A DNA stretch of 41,497 nt. It comes from DASPKX01 sp035627835 (GTDB lineage: Bacteria > Verrucomicrobiota > Verrucomicrobiia > Limisphaerales > SXQI01). Shown here in pieces: positions 16,364 through 24,969 of this stretch. Every line of letters begins with the position of its first letter. Position 1 is the stretch's first letter. Where the stretch lies: NCBI GenBank assembly GCA_035627835.1, contig DASPKX010000077.1, positions 1 to 41,497 on the forward strand. The letters are read 5' to 3'. The translations under genes were made by a program, and so were the position numbers. The notes under the pieces were generated by a model that was given only the letters and a program-made list of their open reading frames with translations, ran no database searches and had not been told where the DNA came from.

Positions 16364-16999
16364 GTGCGCCTGCTTCGCAGAACCGGTTATCTCAAGCGCG
16401 CCTTCGCGCTGATCGAGTTGATCGTTGTCCTCGTCGTTGTAGCCATCCTGGTGGCGCTTCTGCTTCCCGCCCTTTCGCGTGGCAGGCAAAGGGCCCGCGA
16501 CACTCAATGTTTAAACAATCTCCGCCAACTTGGCATCCGCATGACCCTTTATCTTGCGGAGCACGAGCGTTTCCCCCAAAGCAGCCCCTTTGTGAATTCG
16601 AAATGGCTCTCTTTCGGGGCAGAGGATAATGACGCCATCTTCGCTTGCCCGAATATCCAGGGCGGACTGTATCGCCCGAACTACTTCGGCAGCGTTGGTC
16701 CCGAGCACCGGCCCAACCTCGGCCTAGCGCTTGATCGTTGGACCGGCGAAGCCGTAAGCGCCTCAGCTATCGCTGCGCCCGCTGCAATGATTGCTATCAC
16801 GGATTACTTCTTCTGGCTTATTCCACCTCGTGTCCGTCAAGGCGGTCCTGACGTGCCCTTGCCCCATCGTGGCGGCATCCAGTTCCTGTTGGTGGACGGT
16901 CACGTGGAGCACGCCTCGTCCAACCGCTTCGCGCACCCCTCAACCCGGCCGCGGTGGAACAGGGACAATCAGCCCCACGACGACACCTGGAACAAATAG
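16364..16999 (+). CDS. Type II secretion pseudopilin-like protein (prepilin N-methylation domain)
   Basis: A 211-residue protein with GTG start. It has a short basic leader followed by the prepilin peptidase type segment AFALIELIVVLVVVAILVAL, the class III signal helix; the residue before the cleavage point is Ala rather than the normal Gly. LLPALSRGRQRARDTQCLNN is the hallmark of the very numerous PVC pseudopilins. The C-terminal part has GGIQFLLVDGHVEHASSNRF, the 'DG' box region of that family. It is exported and probably membrane- or envelope-attached; copies are scattered over PVC genomes far from secretion genes, as here. The exact role is unknown. Confidence 0.82.
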   Translation: MRLLRRTGYLKRAFALIELIVVLVVVAILVALLLPALSRGRQRARDTQCLNNLRQLGIRMTLYLAEHERFPQSSPFVNSKWLSFGAEDNDAIFACPNIQGGLYRPNYFGSVGPEHRPNLGLALDRWTGEAVSASAIAAPAAMIAITDYFFWLIPPRVRQGGPDVPLPHRGGIQFLLVDGHVEHASSNRFAHPSTRPRWNRDNQPHDDTWNK

Positions 17000-17005
17000 T
17001 TCACT

Positions 17006-18052
17006 TCAGATCGGCTCTTGCTGAGAGATGCAATGGAACGATCCGAGCCCCCAGATCAGTTCCGTTGAGTCAATGCCGAGAACCTGCCGATCCAGAAACA
17101 ACGTCTGCAAGATTTCCAATGCCCGGCGGTCATTTGGATCCCGATACGTCGGCACGAGCACCACGTTGTTGGCGATATAGAAGTTCGCGTAACTCGCGGG
17201 CAAACGCGTCTCCTCGTAATTAATCTCTCGAGGCATTGGCAGTTCAACGACGCGGAAAGCTCTACCGTCCTGATCGCGCAAAGTTTGTAGACGCTCCAGA
17301 TTTTCCCGAAGCGGCTCAAAATTCTCGTCGGATGGATCCGGCTCAACAACTGTTACGATCGTATTTGCGTCCACAAATCGCGTGAGATCATCCACGTGCC
17401 CATCAGTGTCATCCCCGACAATGCCATCTCCAAGCCACAGGATGTTTGTCACACCGAGATAATCCCTCAAATACTGCTCAATCTGTTCTTTGCTCAGATG
17501 CGGGTTCCGATTCGGATTCAGAAGGCACGCCTCGGTTGTAATGAGCGTTCCTTTCCCGTTCACTTCGATTGACCCGCCCTCCATAACGATCCCAGGCGAA
17601 AAGAGCGGGAGGCCAAGCAGCCGAGCGACATGTTGGGGAACCGCATCGTCTAGATCGAACGGCGGATATTTCCCACCCCAGGCGTTGTATCCCCAGTCCA
17701 CGATAGCGCGCTCACGCCGACCATTTTTCTCACGAACCACAAAGATCGGCCCGTGATCCCGGCACCAGGGCTCATATGCGGGGAAGTGATGAAAGCGCAC
17801 TCGATCCAGAACGGCTCCCTTAGCTTGCAAAAGCCTCCGCGCTTCGGCTTCTGCTTCCGCGCCCCACACGTTGATGTTCACCGCTTCATGTGGAGTGAGG
17901 GCATTGATGAGCTGGGCATAGACCGCTGGAACAGGTTCATACTTTCCGGGGAAGCTAATCCCCTCGGGGCGAGGCCAGGTGAACCATGTGGAAGCATGCC
18001 GCTCCCATTCAGCGGGCATGCGGTAACCGAGAGCGGCTGGCGAATCCTTCAT
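17006..18052 (-). CDS. aguA: Agmatine deiminase (peptidyl-arginine deiminase family)
   Basis: A 348-residue guanidine-modifying enzyme that turns agmatine into N-carbamoylputrescine and ammonia. Seen are RMPAEWERHASTWFTWPRP near the N-terminus, PAYEPWCRDHGPIFV, MEGGSIEVNGKG, DGIVGDDTDGHVDDLTRFVD with the catalytic His/Asp region, and the catalytic cysteine near the C-terminus in LGSFHCISQQEP (Cys341). The length is normal for the family. The ATG at 18052 is preferred over a GTG two codons upstream. The second enzyme of the route, aguB, is at 22286-23179 on the other strand. The gene is last in a same-strand row FRG-Ku-unknown-aguA, with gaps of 56-105 bases. Confidence 0.9.
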   Translation of the reverse strand: MKDSPAALGYRMPAEWERHASTWFTWPRPEGISFPGKYEPVPAVYAQLINALTPHEAVNINVWGAEAEAEARRLLQAKGAVLDRVRFHHFPAYEPWCRDHGPIFVVREKNGRRERAIVDWGYNAWGGKYPPFDLDDAVPQHVARLLGLPLFSPGIVMEGGSIEVNGKGTLITTEACLLNPNRNPHLSKEQIEQYLRDYLGVTNILWLGDGIVGDDTDGHVDDLTRFVDANTIVTVVEPDPSDENFEPLRENLERLQTLRDQDGRAFRVVELPMPREINYEETRLPASYANFYIANNVVLVPTYRDPNDRRALEILQTLFLDRQVLGIDSTELIWGLGSFHCISQQEPI

Positions 18053-18108
18053 CAACACCGCGCGAGCATAAGGAACGGTCTTCAGCCCGACAATACCGCG
18101 CCCGCGAG

Positions 18109-18558
18109 TTAATTCCTCGCGGAGGAACTCAGTGTTCCGCCCTTCGCTTTCGAAATGACTTTCAATGTGTCCCGGTGCGCGAAAATCACGTCCGGCTCCG
18201 CCTGGAGCGCCGCGTGGTATTTGATTTGAAACGCGCTCCCTGGCTCTGCCGGGTGCAACGTCCGGTCGGCCAGGTCCACGAGCGAGGTCACTGCGATTGC
18301 CGTGGCGGGCGGCTCCCCATCCAGCACTTCATCCATGTTCACGATCAATTCAGAAATCGTGTGCAGCCAGGCGAATCGCGCATCCTCAATCACTAGCCGC
18401 AGCAGCTCGGAAGAGTTCACCCTCCCAAAAGACCGTTCGTACGCCGCGCGTTCCGTCTCAAGCAGAAGCTTGTGCAAATCGAGCAAAGCCCGGCGAATGT
18501 CGCGCAGCTGGTTCAACGATTCCGGGGTGGCAACGTCAGGAAGCTTACGATCGTTCAT
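18109..18558 (-). CDS. Conserved protein of unknown function, 149 aa
   Basis: A soluble, mostly helical 149-residue protein with the segments LRDIRRALLDLHKLLLETER, AAYERSFGRVNSSELLRLVI and FAWLHTISELIVNMDEVLDG. I know similar proteins only as hypothetical ones in several phyla and can give no function. The ATG at 18558 is chosen because GGAGAAAGG stands just before it on the minus strand; an upstream frame adds ten residues without such a site. It lies 83 bases after Ku and 56 bases before aguA, all on the minus strand, so it could be co-transcribed with Ku. Confidence 0.75.
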   Translation of the reverse strand: MNDRKLPDVATPESLNQLRDIRRALLDLHKLLLETERAAYERSFGRVNSSELLRLVIEDARFAWLHTISELIVNMDEVLDGEPPATAIAVTSLVDLADRTLHPAEPGSAFQIKYHAALQAEPDVIFAHRDTLKVISKAKGGTLSSSARN

Positions 18559-18641
18559 GCCTTTCTCCAATCCAGTGGCTTGCGCCACTACTTAAAGTGC
18601 ACCCTCCCGTCGCAAGTCTCAAGCGCAGCAAGCCCAGCGCC

Positions 18642-19505
18642 TTAAGCGGCTTTCTTGTGCTTCTTCGTGCTGGCGCTCTTCGCCTTAGCTTTAGCCGTAC
18701 GGTGCGCCGTCTCTTCTTTCCCTTTGCCCTTGGCTGCCGCGCGCAAGCTCTCCTGAAGCACCGAGACCAAGTCCACCACGTTCGTGGGCTTTGCTGTCTC
18801 GGTCTTGGTCTTTGGCAACTCCTTGCCCCCGGCGGCGATCTTCTTCTGGATCAACTCCATCAGCGCCTCGTGGTACTCATCTTTGTACTTCTCTGGCTCC
18901 CATTTGTCCGACATGGTGTCCACCAGCGACTGCGCCATCTCCAACTCTTTCTTGCCAACCTCCATTTTCGGCAACTCAAGCGTCTTCGGATCTGCCAGCT
19001 CCTCGGGGAAATGCATCAACTCCAATACTAAAGCCTCACCATGCGGCTTTACCGCTGCGATATGCTCCCGAGTCCTGATCGCAACCTTTGCAATGCCCAC
19101 TTTTCCTGACTCCTTGAGCGCATCACGAAGCAGCCCATAAGCCTTCGCGCCCCCTTTTTCGGGTGCGAGGAAGTACGGTTTGTCGAAGAACATCGGATCA
19201 ATTTCTTCCAAATCCACGAACTCCCGAATATCCACCGTTTGGTTTGATTTAATTTCGACCTGCTCGAAGTCCTTGTCCGTGATGACGACGAACTCACCCT
19301 TTTCGTGCTCGTACCCCTTCACGATGTTCTCCCAGGGCACCTCCTGGCCGTCCGTTTCAGCCACGCGTTTGTAATGGATCGGGCTCAGATCCTTGTCGCG
19401 CAGCATTCGGAACTTCACTTCGCGCCCGGGCCGAGTGGCCGAAAACAGCCCGACCGGAATGTTCACCAACCCAAAACTAATTGATCCCTTCCAAATTGGT
19501 CGCAT
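18642..19505 (-). CDS. ku: Ku protein, DNA end-binding factor of non-homologous end joining
   Basis: A 287-residue bacterial Ku. It starts MRPIWKGSISFGLVNIPVGL, the universal beginning of the family, followed by KDLSPIHYKRVAETDGQEVP, VKGYEHEKGEFVVITDKDFE and IDPMFFDKPYFLAPEKGGAK. The core ring domain ends near residue 250 and a Lys/Ala-rich tail (KAKAKSASTKKHKKAA) follows, as in Ku proteins whose tail helps DNA binding. Homodimers thread onto broken DNA ends and recruit ligase LigD. No ligD lies in the window. A clear ribosome binding site, GGAGGT (minus strand of 19511-19516), stands five bases before the ATG. Confidence 0.95.
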   Translation of the reverse strand: MRPIWKGSISFGLVNIPVGLFSATRPGREVKFRMLRDKDLSPIHYKRVAETDGQEVPWENIVKGYEHEKGEFVVITDKDFEQVEIKSNQTVDIREFVDLEEIDPMFFDKPYFLAPEKGGAKAYGLLRDALKESGKVGIAKVAIRTREHIAAVKPHGEALVLELMHFPEELADPKTLELPKMEVGKKELEMAQSLVDTMSDKWEPEKYKDEYHEALMELIQKKIAAGGKELPKTKTETAKPTNVVDLVSVLQESLRAAAKGKGKEETAHRTAKAKAKSASTKKHKKAA

Positions 19506-19610
19506 GGCTTACCTCCAGCGCCAATCTACAGCGCCTGGGTTGGTTTATCTGACGCCTCTCATCCCGTTTAACACGGCAGGCCCTCCTTTACTCCTCCCAC
19601 AGGGCGGTGC

Positions 19611-20444
19611 TTAAGGCTCTTCAGGCTCAGTTTCAGTGAGCGGAGTTGCCGAGTAATACCTCCGAATTTCCGCCGCAATGCCGTCGAGGTCGGGGAACAG
19701 CCTCCTTTCAGTCATCGTGCAAAGGTCCAATTGATCTCGGAACCGGCTCACAAGCCGGGCAGGGATGATGTATCGCTTCAAGCAATCGGCCAGCCCATGC
19801 TCAACCAGCACCTCGTCGAGGCTGCGGGATTTCGTCGAGCAAAGGGTGAATGCCGCCGATTGCGCTAAAATCCGTGCGTCCAAAGCGGGGGGCTCCAGCA
19901 TGCAGACGAAAGGGTCTTCATCCGCGTCCCGGTCATAAAGCGCCTCCGCCGAACGGCAACCTTTTTGCGTTAGCGCTTCATCCAAATCCGACACGAGAAA
20001 TGCCAGTGGTTTAAGCCCAAACCGCTCATGGACCCGTTTCCAATCCAGCTTCCAAATCACTCGGTCCTGGTTGCCCGTCTCGCGCAGCGTGGCGAAATGA
20101 GCGGCGATCATTGGCGAATAGGTCCAGTCCAGCAGCCGGGTAGGGAGGCCATGATGCTGCGCCATAACCATCACCTCCCAAGTGTTGGCGGTCGCGCTGA
20201 GAAAAGGCTTCGCATAACGAAGGAAATTCCGCAGCACATGCTCCTCCAAATGCTGCTTTGTGTGCGGTGGGGTGATTCCACCCAAACGATCCAATCCTGT
20301 CAGAAGTTTGTATTCCGGGTGCGGCGCCCCGCGATAGACCGTCGAATCGCGATACCGCCCGCTCACTGGATCCCGCTCCGTCGGCGTGACGAGATCTATG
20401 AACTCGCCCAATGACGAAACCTCCTTCTCGGCAAACATCCCCAC
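19611..20444 (-). CDS. FRG domain-containing protein
   Basis: A 277-residue soluble protein with the FRG-domain marks: TVYRGAPHPEYKLLTGLDRL (the Y-R-G strand) and VMVMAQHHGLPTRLLDWTYS (the H-x-G-L-x-T-R-L-L-D-W helix), then PMIAAHFAT. The FRG domain has no firmly known reaction; it often occurs in accessory regions, and some members are suspected nucleotide- or NAD-handling effectors. The C-terminal half (QLDLCTMTERRLFPDLDGIA) matches the usual end of full-length members, so the gene looks intact. It lies 105 bases upstream of Ku on the same strand and divergent from the HAD gene. Confidence 0.85.
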   Translation of the reverse strand: MGMFAEKEVSSLGEFIDLVTPTERDPVSGRYRDSTVYRGAPHPEYKLLTGLDRLGGITPPHTKQHLEEHVLRNFLRYAKPFLSATANTWEVMVMAQHHGLPTRLLDWTYSPMIAAHFATLRETGNQDRVIWKLDWKRVHERFGLKPLAFLVSDLDEALTQKGCRSAEALYDRDADEDPFVCMLEPPALDARILAQSAAFTLCSTKSRSLDEVLVEHGLADCLKRYIIPARLVSRFRDQLDLCTMTERRLFPDLDGIAAEIRRYYSATPLTETEPEEP

Positions 20445-20533
20445 GAATCCAATCTACCCTTCCTTCACTGCTTGTTCCCTCCGGTCCGTAGCTGAAGATT
20501 GCAGCAGCGCTTTTCTTACTGCATAACCCTGAT

Positions 20534-21211
20534 GTGGTAAGGCTGGTCCTCTTCGACATAGATGGAACGCTCATACGCACCGGCGGGGCTGGTGTGAAGG
20601 CGTTCGAGCGCACCTTTGCCACGGAGTTTAACCTCCCGGGCGCGGTCGAGGGCATCAACTTTTCCGGCCGAACGGATCCCTCCATCGTTCGCGAAGCCTT
20701 CCTCCGCCGCGGCATTACCCCAACCGAACAGCACTTCCAAGTCTTCTACGATCGTTATGTCTTTTGGCTCGATGAACTCCTCCATCAGCTCGATGGCGCC
20801 CCATGCCCAGGGGTGGAAACTTTCATAGACGACCTCCACCATCTGCCCAAGCCGCCCGTCCTCGGCCTCCTCACTGGCAACATCCGCCTGGGGGCCGAAA
20901 TTAAACTTCGTCATTACAACCTTTGGCGCCATTTTCACACTGGCGGTTTCGGTGATGACCACGAAGACCGAAACACCCTCGCTGCTATCGCGAAGAAGCG
21001 GGGAGGCGAACTGATCGGCGCGCGCCTCTCCGACGATGAGGTTCTCGTCATTGGCGACACCGCCCGCGACATCGAGTGCGGCCAGGCCATCAATGCCCGT
21101 GTTCTGGCAGTCGGCACCGGGCTGTATTCCCCGGACCAACTCAGCGTGCACAAGCCCACCTGGGCGGTTGCCGATCTTTGCGCCATCTCCGCTGCCGAGG
21201 TTTGCAGATGA
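20534..21211 (+). CDS. HAD-superfamily phosphatase (phosphoglycolate phosphatase-like)
   Basis: A 225-residue haloacid dehalogenase-fold hydrolase. Motif I is LVLFDIDGTLI with the nucleophile and acid/base aspartates; motif II lies in LGLLTGNIRLGAE (Thr); motif III/IV in VLVIGDTARDIECG. A helical cap of about 70 residues sits between motifs I and II, the subclass I layout of phosphoglycolate phosphatase and relatives. It would remove phosphate from a small metabolite. The GTG start at 20534 places motif I at residue 5; an ATG two bases upstream is out of frame. The Ser/Thr kinase follows after 58 bases. Confidence 0.85.
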   Translation: MVRLVLFDIDGTLIRTGGAGVKAFERTFATEFNLPGAVEGINFSGRTDPSIVREAFLRRGITPTEQHFQVFYDRYVFWLDELLHQLDGAPCPGVETFIDDLHHLPKPPVLGLLTGNIRLGAEIKLRHYNLWRHFHTGGFGDDHEDRNTLAAIAKKRGGELIGARLSDDEVLVIGDTARDIECGQAINARVLAVGTGLYSPDQLSVHKPTWAVADLCAISAAEVCR

Positions 21212-21269
21212 AACGCGCGACACCGCGTTCCGCTTGACTCTTGAATGGCAAACACGAACATCCCTCCTA

Positions 21270-22289
21270 ATGTCCGTCCTGTTCTCCATTGATAGCGGCT
21301 TCCGCTACGAGATCGTCCGCAAGATCTTCGAAGGCGGCATGGGCATTGTTTATGAAGCCGAGCAGCGCGGCGCTCTCGATTTCGTGAAACGCGTCGCGAT
21401 CAAAGTCATTCGCCAGAACTACGCGACTCAGCAGATGTTCATCGATAACTTCATCGGCGAGGCAAAGCTGGTCGCGGATTTGATCCATACGAATATCGTT
21501 CAGACTTACCACCTCGGAGAAGCCCGCGGGGTTTACTTCATCGCCATGGAGTTGATCCGTGGGGTGAACCTCGAGCAATTCTGCCAGCAACTCGCTGCCC
21601 GTGGCCGAACACTCCCGGTGGAACTGGCCGTCTTTATCACCAGCCGCATCGCTCGAGGCCTGGCTTACGCGCATGCCAAGACCGACCGCCATGGCGAGCC
21701 GCTCGGAATCGTTCACCGCGACGTCAGTTTTAAAAACATCATGATCGCTTTTGAAGGCGACGTGAAACTCACCGACTTTGGCATCGCCAAAGCGAAGGGC
21801 TTTCTCCAGGACCAGGAAGGGGAGGTCGTCGCCGGGAAAGCTGACTTCATGAGCCCGGAGCAGGCCGACTTTCAGATCACCGATCGCCGCTCAGACATCT
21901 TCTCCGCCGGCATCGTTCTCAGCAGCTTGCTGCTCGGGTACAACATTTTCAAATGCCCCACGCCGCAAGCCTCTCGCGACCGCGTTCTGAATCTACCAAT
22001 TCCTGATTTCACCACGCTCGACCCGAGAATTGATGAGAAGCTCAACAAGATTCTCCGCCGCGCCCTTGCCCGTGATTTGAACGAGCGGTATCCTACTGCC
22101 GACGAGTTCTTGTACGATCTCGAGTACCACATTTATAACAAGGGATACGGCCCGACGAACGAAACACTCGGGCGCTTCATCAGAGAATTGTTCGAGGGGC
22201 ACGCGCCAGCGTTCACGCAAGCTCTGGCCAAAGGCTCAACGGATCTCCTGGAGCGCACAGCTCGTCTGGCCACTAAAAACGCGGCATGA
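21270..22289 (+). CDS. Hanks-type serine/threonine protein kinase
   Basis: A 339-residue soluble kinase with a complete catalytic core: glycine loop FEGGMGIVYEA, Lys45 in VAIKVI, catalytic HRD at 149-151, Asn156, metal-binding DFG at 169-171, and the activation/APE-like region FMSPEQADFQITDRRSDIFS. The loop reads HRDVSFKN, with Ser153 where most kinases have lysine; the HRDVS form is known in myxobacterial and planctomycete kinases. No membrane helix or extracellular sensor is attached; about 50 C-terminal residues follow the kinase domain. The start codon ATG at 21270 directly precedes the domain. Its stop overlaps the aguB start (ATGA), so the two are translated together. Confidence 0.9.
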   Translation: MSVLFSIDSGFRYEIVRKIFEGGMGIVYEAEQRGALDFVKRVAIKVIRQNYATQQMFIDNFIGEAKLVADLIHTNIVQTYHLGEARGVYFIAMELIRGVNLEQFCQQLAARGRTLPVELAVFITSRIARGLAYAHAKTDRHGEPLGIVHRDVSFKNIMIAFEGDVKLTDFGIAKAKGFLQDQEGEVVAGKADFMSPEQADFQITDRRSDIFSAGIVLSSLLLGYNIFKCPTPQASRDRVLNLPIPDFTTLDPRIDEKLNKILRRALARDLNERYPTADEFLYDLEYHIYNKGYGPTNETLGRFIRELFEGHAPAFTQALAKGSTDLLERTARLATKNAA

Positions 22290-23179
22290 AGAAAGTCAGT
22301 TCCTCGACCATCACGCTGGGGCTTCTCCAGCACAAATGCACACCGAACCCAGACGAGAATCTGGCCAAGGCGCTTCAGTTGGCCGAGAAGGCTGCAAAGG
22401 GTGGAGCCAACATCATCTGCACACAGGAGCTTTTCCGGGGTCAATACTTCTGCCAGTGCGAGGACCACAAATACTTCAAGCTCGCGGAAACAATCCCCGG
22501 GCCGAGCACCGACGCCTTCTGTAAACTCGCGAAGAAGCATAACTCAGTCTGCGTCATCTCCCTTTTTGAGAAACGCGCCGCCGGTCTTTACCACAACACC
22601 GCTGTCATCATCGATTCCGACGGCTCCATCATGGGCCTTTATCGGAAGATGCACATTCCGGACGATCCGCTTTACTACGAGAAATTCTATTTCACGCCCG
22701 GCGATCTTGGGTTCAAGTCGTTCCGCACCAAAGTTGCCCACATAGGCACGCTGGTTTGCTGGGACCAATGGTATCCCGAAGCCGCCCGCCTTACAGCCCT
22801 GCATGGCGCGGAAATCCTTTTCTATCCCACCGCCATCGGCTGGCATCCCAAGGAAAAGGAGCAATACGGCGTCCGCCAACACACCGCCTGGGAAACGATT
22901 CAGCGGGGCCATGCCGTCGCCAACGGCTGCTACGTGGCTGCCATTAATCGCATAGGACACGAAGCGCCTGATGGCGGTGACGGCATCGAATTCTGGGGCC
23001 AAAGCTTCGTCGCGGGCACGTCCGGGGAAATCCTCGCCAAAGCGAGTGTGGACAAGGAGGAGATCCTTACAGTCCCGCTCGACTTGGACAACGTGGACAC
23101 GACCCGCACCCATTGGCCTTTCCTGCGCGATCGGCGGACCGACGCCTACGGCGACATCACCAAACGGTTCCTCGATTAA
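22286..23179 (+). CDS. aguB: N-carbamoylputrescine amidase
   Basis: A 297-residue nitrilase-superfamily enzyme that hydrolyses N-carbamoylputrescine to putrescine, CO2 and ammonia. The catalytic triad is visible: Glu48 (CTQELF), Lys121 (YRKMHIPDDP) and Cys158 (LVCWDQWYPEAARL). FYFTPGD and IGWHPKEKEQYGVRQHTAWE are typical of the AguB branch and distinguish it from general nitrilases. It completes the agmatine route begun by aguA at 17006-18052. It shares four bases with the upstream protein kinase gene and is followed three bases later by the RmlD-like gene. Confidence 0.92.
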   Translation: MKKVSSSTITLGLLQHKCTPNPDENLAKALQLAEKAAKGGANIICTQELFRGQYFCQCEDHKYFKLAETIPGPSTDAFCKLAKKHNSVCVISLFEKRAAGLYHNTAVIIDSDGSIMGLYRKMHIPDDPLYYEKFYFTPGDLGFKSFRTKVAHIGTLVCWDQWYPEAARLTALHGAEILFYPTAIGWHPKEKEQYGVRQHTAWETIQRGHAVANGCYVAAINRIGHEAPDGGDGIEFWGQSFVAGTSGEILAKASVDKEEILTVPLDLDNVDTTRTHWPFLRDRRTDAYGDITKRFLD

Positions 23180-23182
23180 TCC

Positions 23183-24031
23183 ATGAAGCCGCTCGCGTGG
23201 ATCACAGGCGCGAATGGGTTAATCGGCAACGCTCTCCATCACTCCGCAGGGCAATTCGCCGCGTCATGGCAAGTCCGCCCCCTCACGCGAGCCGTCGTTG
23301 ATCTCACAGATTCGGCTGCCCTCCGCGCTCTGCATGCGCGAGAGCGGCCTGCTCTCATTATTCATTGCGCGGCCCTCAGCCGCAGTGTGGACTGCCAGCG
23401 GGATCCTCAACTGGCGCGCAAAGTGAATGTGGAAGCCACTCGCCTTCTGGCTGAGCTGGCACAGGACGCGCAGTTCATCTTCTTTTCCACAGATCTCGTC
23501 TTCGATGGCCGCAAGGGCAGTTACACCGAGGAGGATTCCACGTACCCTTTGAGCGCCTATGCCGAAAGCAAAGTCGAAGCGGAAACCTTCGTTTTACAAA
23601 ACCCACAGCATACCGTCGTTCGCACATCGCTGAACGGTGGCAAATCGCCCGCCGGCAATCGTGGCTTCAACGAAGAAATGGTCCAGGCCTGGAAGCAAGG
23701 CCAGACACTTCGCTTTTTCATTGATGAGTTCCGTTCACCCATCGTCGCGGACGTGACTGCGCGTGTGGTTTGGGAGCTTGCGAACCAAAACGCTGCAGGG
23801 CTGTTTCACGTCGCCGGCTCCGAGCGCATGTCGCGGCTGGAGATTGGTGAGCTGGTTGCACGCTGCCATCCCGAACTGCAACCCCGTTATGAGCGCGCAT
23901 CGCTCAAGGAGTATCAGGGCGCTCCTCGCCCGCCAGACACCTCAATGAACTGCGCCAAGGCTCAACGCTATCTCAGCTACAGAATCCCTGGTCTCGGCGA
24001 GTGGCTCGCGCATCCGGGCAATACTCTCTGA
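23183..24031 (+). CDS. RmlD-like sugar-nucleotide reductase (SDR family)
   Basis: A 282-residue extended SDR of the dTDP-4-dehydrorhamnose reductase group. Motifs are TGANGLIG at the N-terminus, HCAALSRSVDCQRDPQLARK, STDLVFDGRKGSYTEEDSTY and the catalytic YAESK near residue 125. The STDYVFDG-like strand is the RmlD mark. It would reduce a 4-keto sugar nucleotide or a related substrate with NAD(P)H. The other rml genes are not in the window, so true rhamnose synthesis is not shown; a role in modifying another activated sugar or a polyamine-linked compound is equally open. It follows aguB by three bases. Confidence 0.82.
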   Translation: MKPLAWITGANGLIGNALHHSAGQFAASWQVRPLTRAVVDLTDSAALRALHARERPALIIHCAALSRSVDCQRDPQLARKVNVEATRLLAELAQDAQFIFFSTDLVFDGRKGSYTEEDSTYPLSAYAESKVEAETFVLQNPQHTVVRTSLNGGKSPAGNRGFNEEMVQAWKQGQTLRFFIDEFRSPIVADVTARVVWELANQNAAGLFHVAGSERMSRLEIGELVARCHPELQPRYERASLKEYQGAPRPPDTSMNCAKAQRYLSYRIPGLGEWLAHPGNTL

Positions 24032-24039
24032 CCCTCGCC

Positions 24040-24912
24040 ATGGCTTACCGAGGTCGAATCGCACCTTCGCCCACCGGCTACATGCACCTCGGCCACGCCC
24101 GCACCTTTTGGGCGGCGCAGGAGAGGGCCCGCGCGAACGGCGGCAAACTCGTCCTGCGCATCGAAGATCTTGATTTTGCACGCTGCAGACCGGAGTTCGT
24201 CCAAGCCATCATGGAAGACCTAAGCTGGCTTGGCTTGGCCTGGGACGAAGGCCCGGACCTCGGCGGCATGTTCGCTCCTTACACACAGAGCGAACGTCTT
24301 GATCGCTACCGTGCTGCTTTTGATATCTTGCGGGGCAGGGGGGTCGTTTACCCATGCACCTGCTCCCGGCAGGATGTTCTCCGCGCCCTGAGCGCCCCAC
24401 ATCAGGGTGAAGAAGAGCCGGTTTACCCCGGCACGTGCCGCAGCAAAAATCTGAGTTCTCCGGAGATCACCGCACTCAGCGCGAAAACGAAGGTGAGTTG
24501 GCGGTTTCGCGTTCCTGACCGCGCGCCCATCGCCTTCCAGGATCTTTGCTTTGGCCCGCAGTCTTACGAGGCAGGACGGCATTTCGGTGACTTCATCGTT
24601 TGGCGCCACGACGGCATTCCATCCTATCAACTCGCGGTGGTGGTAGATGATCACGCGATGCAGATTACCGAGGTAGTCCGTGGCGCCGATCTTCTCATGT
24701 CCACCGCTCGGCAAATTCTCCTCTACAATGCTCTCGGCTACAGCATTCCGCAGTTCTATCACTGCCCATTAATGACAGACGAGAACGGCGCCCGCCTCGC
24801 CAAGCGGCACGATGCGCTCAGCCTTCGGCAGCTACGCGCCAGCGGCTTGTCCCCTGAAGAGGTGCGCCGAATGTTTGCCAGCCCACGAACTCCCGCAGAG
24901 CAGGGGACATAA
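24040..24912 (+). CDS. gluQ: Glutamyl-Q tRNA(Asp) synthetase
   Basis: A 290-residue truncated class I glutamyl-tRNA synthetase lacking the anticodon-binding domain. The N-terminus RGRIAPSPTGYMHLGHARTF holds the HIGH-type motif; LRIEDLDFARCRPEFVQAIM follows. The zinc site CTCSRQ with a later YPGTCR is the mark that separates GluQ-RS from GltX. The KMSKS counterpart is LAKRHDALSL. It attaches glutamate to the queuosine at the wobble base of tRNA(Asp). The ATG at 24040 starts directly at the catalytic fold and lies eight bases after the reductase stop; a longer frame from 24001 overlaps that gene and is not favoured. Confidence 0.92.
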   Translation: MAYRGRIAPSPTGYMHLGHARTFWAAQERARANGGKLVLRIEDLDFARCRPEFVQAIMEDLSWLGLAWDEGPDLGGMFAPYTQSERLDRYRAAFDILRGRGVVYPCTCSRQDVLRALSAPHQGEEEPVYPGTCRSKNLSSPEITALSAKTKVSWRFRVPDRAPIAFQDLCFGPQSYEAGRHFGDFIVWRHDGIPSYQLAVVVDDHAMQITEVVRGADLLMSTARQILLYNALGYSIPQFYHCPLMTDENGARLAKRHDALSLRQLRASGLSPEEVRRMFASPRTPAEQGT

Positions 24913-24969
24913 TACGTGTGCGTATCTTTTGGCGTGACAACTTCCCCGTCAGCGCTATTTTGACCTCCC

